Positions 32,240 to 33,404 of a stretch of 33,404 nt of DNA are shown piece after piece. Source of the DNA: CAZUGH01 sp964619785 (GTDB lineage: Bacteria; Bacillota; Clostridia; Lachnospirales; Lachnospiraceae); NCBI GenBank assembly GCA_964619785.1, contig CAZUGH010000016.1, forward strand, positions 1 to 33,404, given 5' to 3'. Under the pieces are notes generated by a model. It ran no database searches. It saw nothing but the letters and a program-made list of their open reading frames with translations, and was not told the DNA's origin. Position 1 is the first letter of the stretch, and every line of letters starts with the position of its first letter. The position numbers and the translations under genes were made by a program.

Positions 32240-33268
32240 CTATGATTTTTCTTTGAAAATGTCATCTAACTGGCTCATGCAATCTTGCAAGGTCGAGACA
32301 ACTCTCTCATAATCCATTCGCTTCGGACCTACGATACCAATCTTGCCATAGACCCCTTCTTCTATCTGATACGTTGCAGTCACAACGGAACAGTCCTTCA
32401 TCGCCTCAATCGGTGTCTCTTCGCCGATATAGACCTGTATGCCTCTCTCATTACTCTCCGGCTTATCATTAACCCAGGCACTAAGTGCCCTCTTCTCTTC
32501 AAACGTGGATAGCAGTTCTGTCATCCGCTCCCGGTCTGTCAACTCGGGATACTTCAATATATTCGTAGCTCCTGAGGTATAAATCTGTGATTCATCCTCT
32601 TCGCTCATCGCCTCACTAATCGCATCTAAGATGCTCGCAGCCAGGTCTGAATAATCACCAGCCTGTTCCTTAATCTGCTGCATAATAGCCATGCTAATCT
32701 CGGTGAAATCCAATCCATTCAATGCCGTATTAATAATGAAATTCAATTGAGGAACGACACCATCATCAATATCTGCTGCCAAGTTGATAAACTTGTTATC
32801 TACATGATTGTTATCTAACACAAGAATCATCAAAATCTGATTCGAAGCAATCTGATTTAATTGAATGAACTTAATCTTCTTATGTTCATACTTTGGCTTC
32901 GTAACCATCGTGGTATACTGCGTGTTGTCTGCGAGAAGCTTCGCTACTTGCTGAAGTAAAAGATCAATCTTATCGGCCTTCTCAACAATCAGCCCCTTCA
33001 TATCTTCTACTTCCTGATCCTTCTGCTTCATCATCGTATCTACATATAACCGATACCCTTTATCAGAAGGAATCCGGCCAGCTGATGTATGCGGTTGAAG
33101 GATAAATCCCATCTCTTCCAAATCCGCCATCTCATTCCGGATTGTGGCAGGACTCAGATTCAAATCTGTGTACTTCGTAACTGTTCTAGAACCAACAGGT
33201 TCCCCCGTCTCCATGTAGTTACGAATAATCGCCTGCAATATCTTCACCTTACGTTCGTCCAAATCCAT
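32240..33268 (-). CDS. hrcA: heat-inducible transcription repressor HrcA
   Basis: HrcA binds CIRCE and represses the heat-shock genes; its activity depends on GroEL. The ATG at 33268 (AGAGGA 9 bases upstream) gives 342 residues, the normal length. A longer reading from 33316 would run through the CIRCE element and is rejected. The N-terminal winged helix has RKVKILQAIIRNYMETGEPV, SRTVTKYTDLNLSPATIRNEMADLE and the wing LQPHTSAGRIPSDKGYR. The C-terminal GAF-like part ends with VYGKIGIVGPKRMDYERVVS. It is the first gene of the operon and regulates itself through CIRCE. Confidence 0.97.
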   Translation of the reverse strand: MDLDERKVKILQAIIRNYMETGEPVGSRTVTKYTDLNLSPATIRNEMADLEEMGFILQPHTSAGRIPSDKGYRLYVDTMMKQKDQEVEDMKGLIVEKADKIDLLLQQVAKLLADNTQYTTMVTKPKYEHKKIKFIQLNQIASNQILMILVLDNNHVDNKFINLAADIDDGVVPQLNFIINTALNGLDFTEISMAIMQQIKEQAGDYSDLAASILDAISEAMSEEDESQIYTSGATNILKYPELTDRERMTELLSTFEEKRALSAWVNDKPESNERGIQVYIGEETPIEAMKDCSVVTATYQIEEGVYGKIGIVGPKRMDYERVVSTLQDCMSQLDDIFKEKS

Positions 33269-33305
33269 CTGCTCACATCCTCTCTGGACCCGATACTTGT
33301 CTTTG

Positions 33306-33332
33306 TTAGCACTCACTCAAGTTGAGTGCTAA
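33306..33332. promoter_or_regulatory. CIRCE operator for HrcA
   Basis: A perfect TTAGCACTC, nine-base spacer, GAGTGCTAA. It lies between the promoter and the hrcA start codon, as in other Firmicutes. Confidence 0.98.
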
Positions 33333-33347
33333 TCATTCACTAAACTT

Positions 33348-33376
33348 AAAATACCACCATACTATTCTTTTGTCAA
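33348..33376 (-). promoter_or_regulatory. sigma-A promoter of the hrcA-grpE-dnaK-dnaJ operon
   Basis: On the minus strand, TTGACA (33371-33376), a 17-bp spacer and TATTTT (33348-33353) with a TGG just before it (extended -10). CIRCE follows 15 bases downstream, in the transcribed leader. Confidence 0.85.
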
Positions 33377-33404
33377 TAGGAAAATAACAATTTCTTTGAA
33401 ACTT

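Noticed and set aside
33269..33316. N-terminally extended HrcA starting at 33316
   Set aside because: The extension has no family similarity and would place the start inside CIRCE. The ATG at 33268 has a ribosome site and gives the normal length.

Overview
The window looks like a draft, probably metagenomic, scaffold from a low-to-mid G+C Gram-positive bacterium of the class Clostridia, most likely a Lachnospiraceae relative. The support is: consensus sigma-A promoters (TTGACA-17-TATAAT type), strong AGGAGG ribosome sites, many TTG/GTG starts, U-tract terminators, an hrcA-grpE-dnaK-dnaJ operon under a CIRCE element, and Clostridia-type products such as CheX-like and TagF-like proteins. The family assignment is inference. 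Three runs of N (24139-24238, 25414-25513, 30549-30558) show that four contigs were joined. The last join runs through dnaK and looks chimeric.

Layout. 1-460: the 5' end of a secreted-protein gene on the minus strand, with a consensus promoter and an operator-like palindrome but a frameshift just after the signal peptide. 478-1773 (minus): aroC followed by a 43-residue CxxC protein whose ribosome site lies partly in a hairpin. 1898-3158 (plus): a CheX-like phosphatase-type protein with N-terminal GspE/MshEN-like repeats, paired with a single-domain CheY-like receiver. 3210-7553 (minus): a complete spermidine/putrescine transport operon (XRE-cupin regulator, potA, potB, potC, potD). 7565-8904 (minus): luxS followed by two small methionine-rich proteins that share a C-terminal motif. 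8913-9556 (plus): a SAM-dependent methyltransferase, divergent from luxS.

9542-17781 (minus): four consecutive CDP-glycerol glycerophosphotransferase-type genes for teichoic-acid-like polymers, two of them fused to an N-terminal GT2 glycosyltransferase domain. Upstream on the same strand are ilvE, leuS and an L,D-transpeptidase with Ig-like domains (17891-23164). No clear terminator separates these, so read-through into the wall-polymer genes is possible. 23249-25955 (plus): a DedA membrane protein and a calcium-type P-type ATPase broken by two gaps. 26040-26411 (plus): a very acidic small protein with its own promoter and terminator. 26462-26954 holds no convincing gene but is a dense island of 34-bp tandem repeats and long hairpins. 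26955-33376 (minus): enolase, a long nested inverted repeat with a terminator, then dnaJ, dnaK, grpE and hrcA with CIRCE and promoter.

Most genes are housekeeping or envelope functions. The least explained parts are the structured repeat island, the luxS-linked methionine-rich pair, the MshEN/CheX-CheY pair, the small CxxC protein and the four-gene glycerophosphotransferase array. The assembly joins should be resolved before drawing biological conclusions from the P-type ATPase or dnaK.
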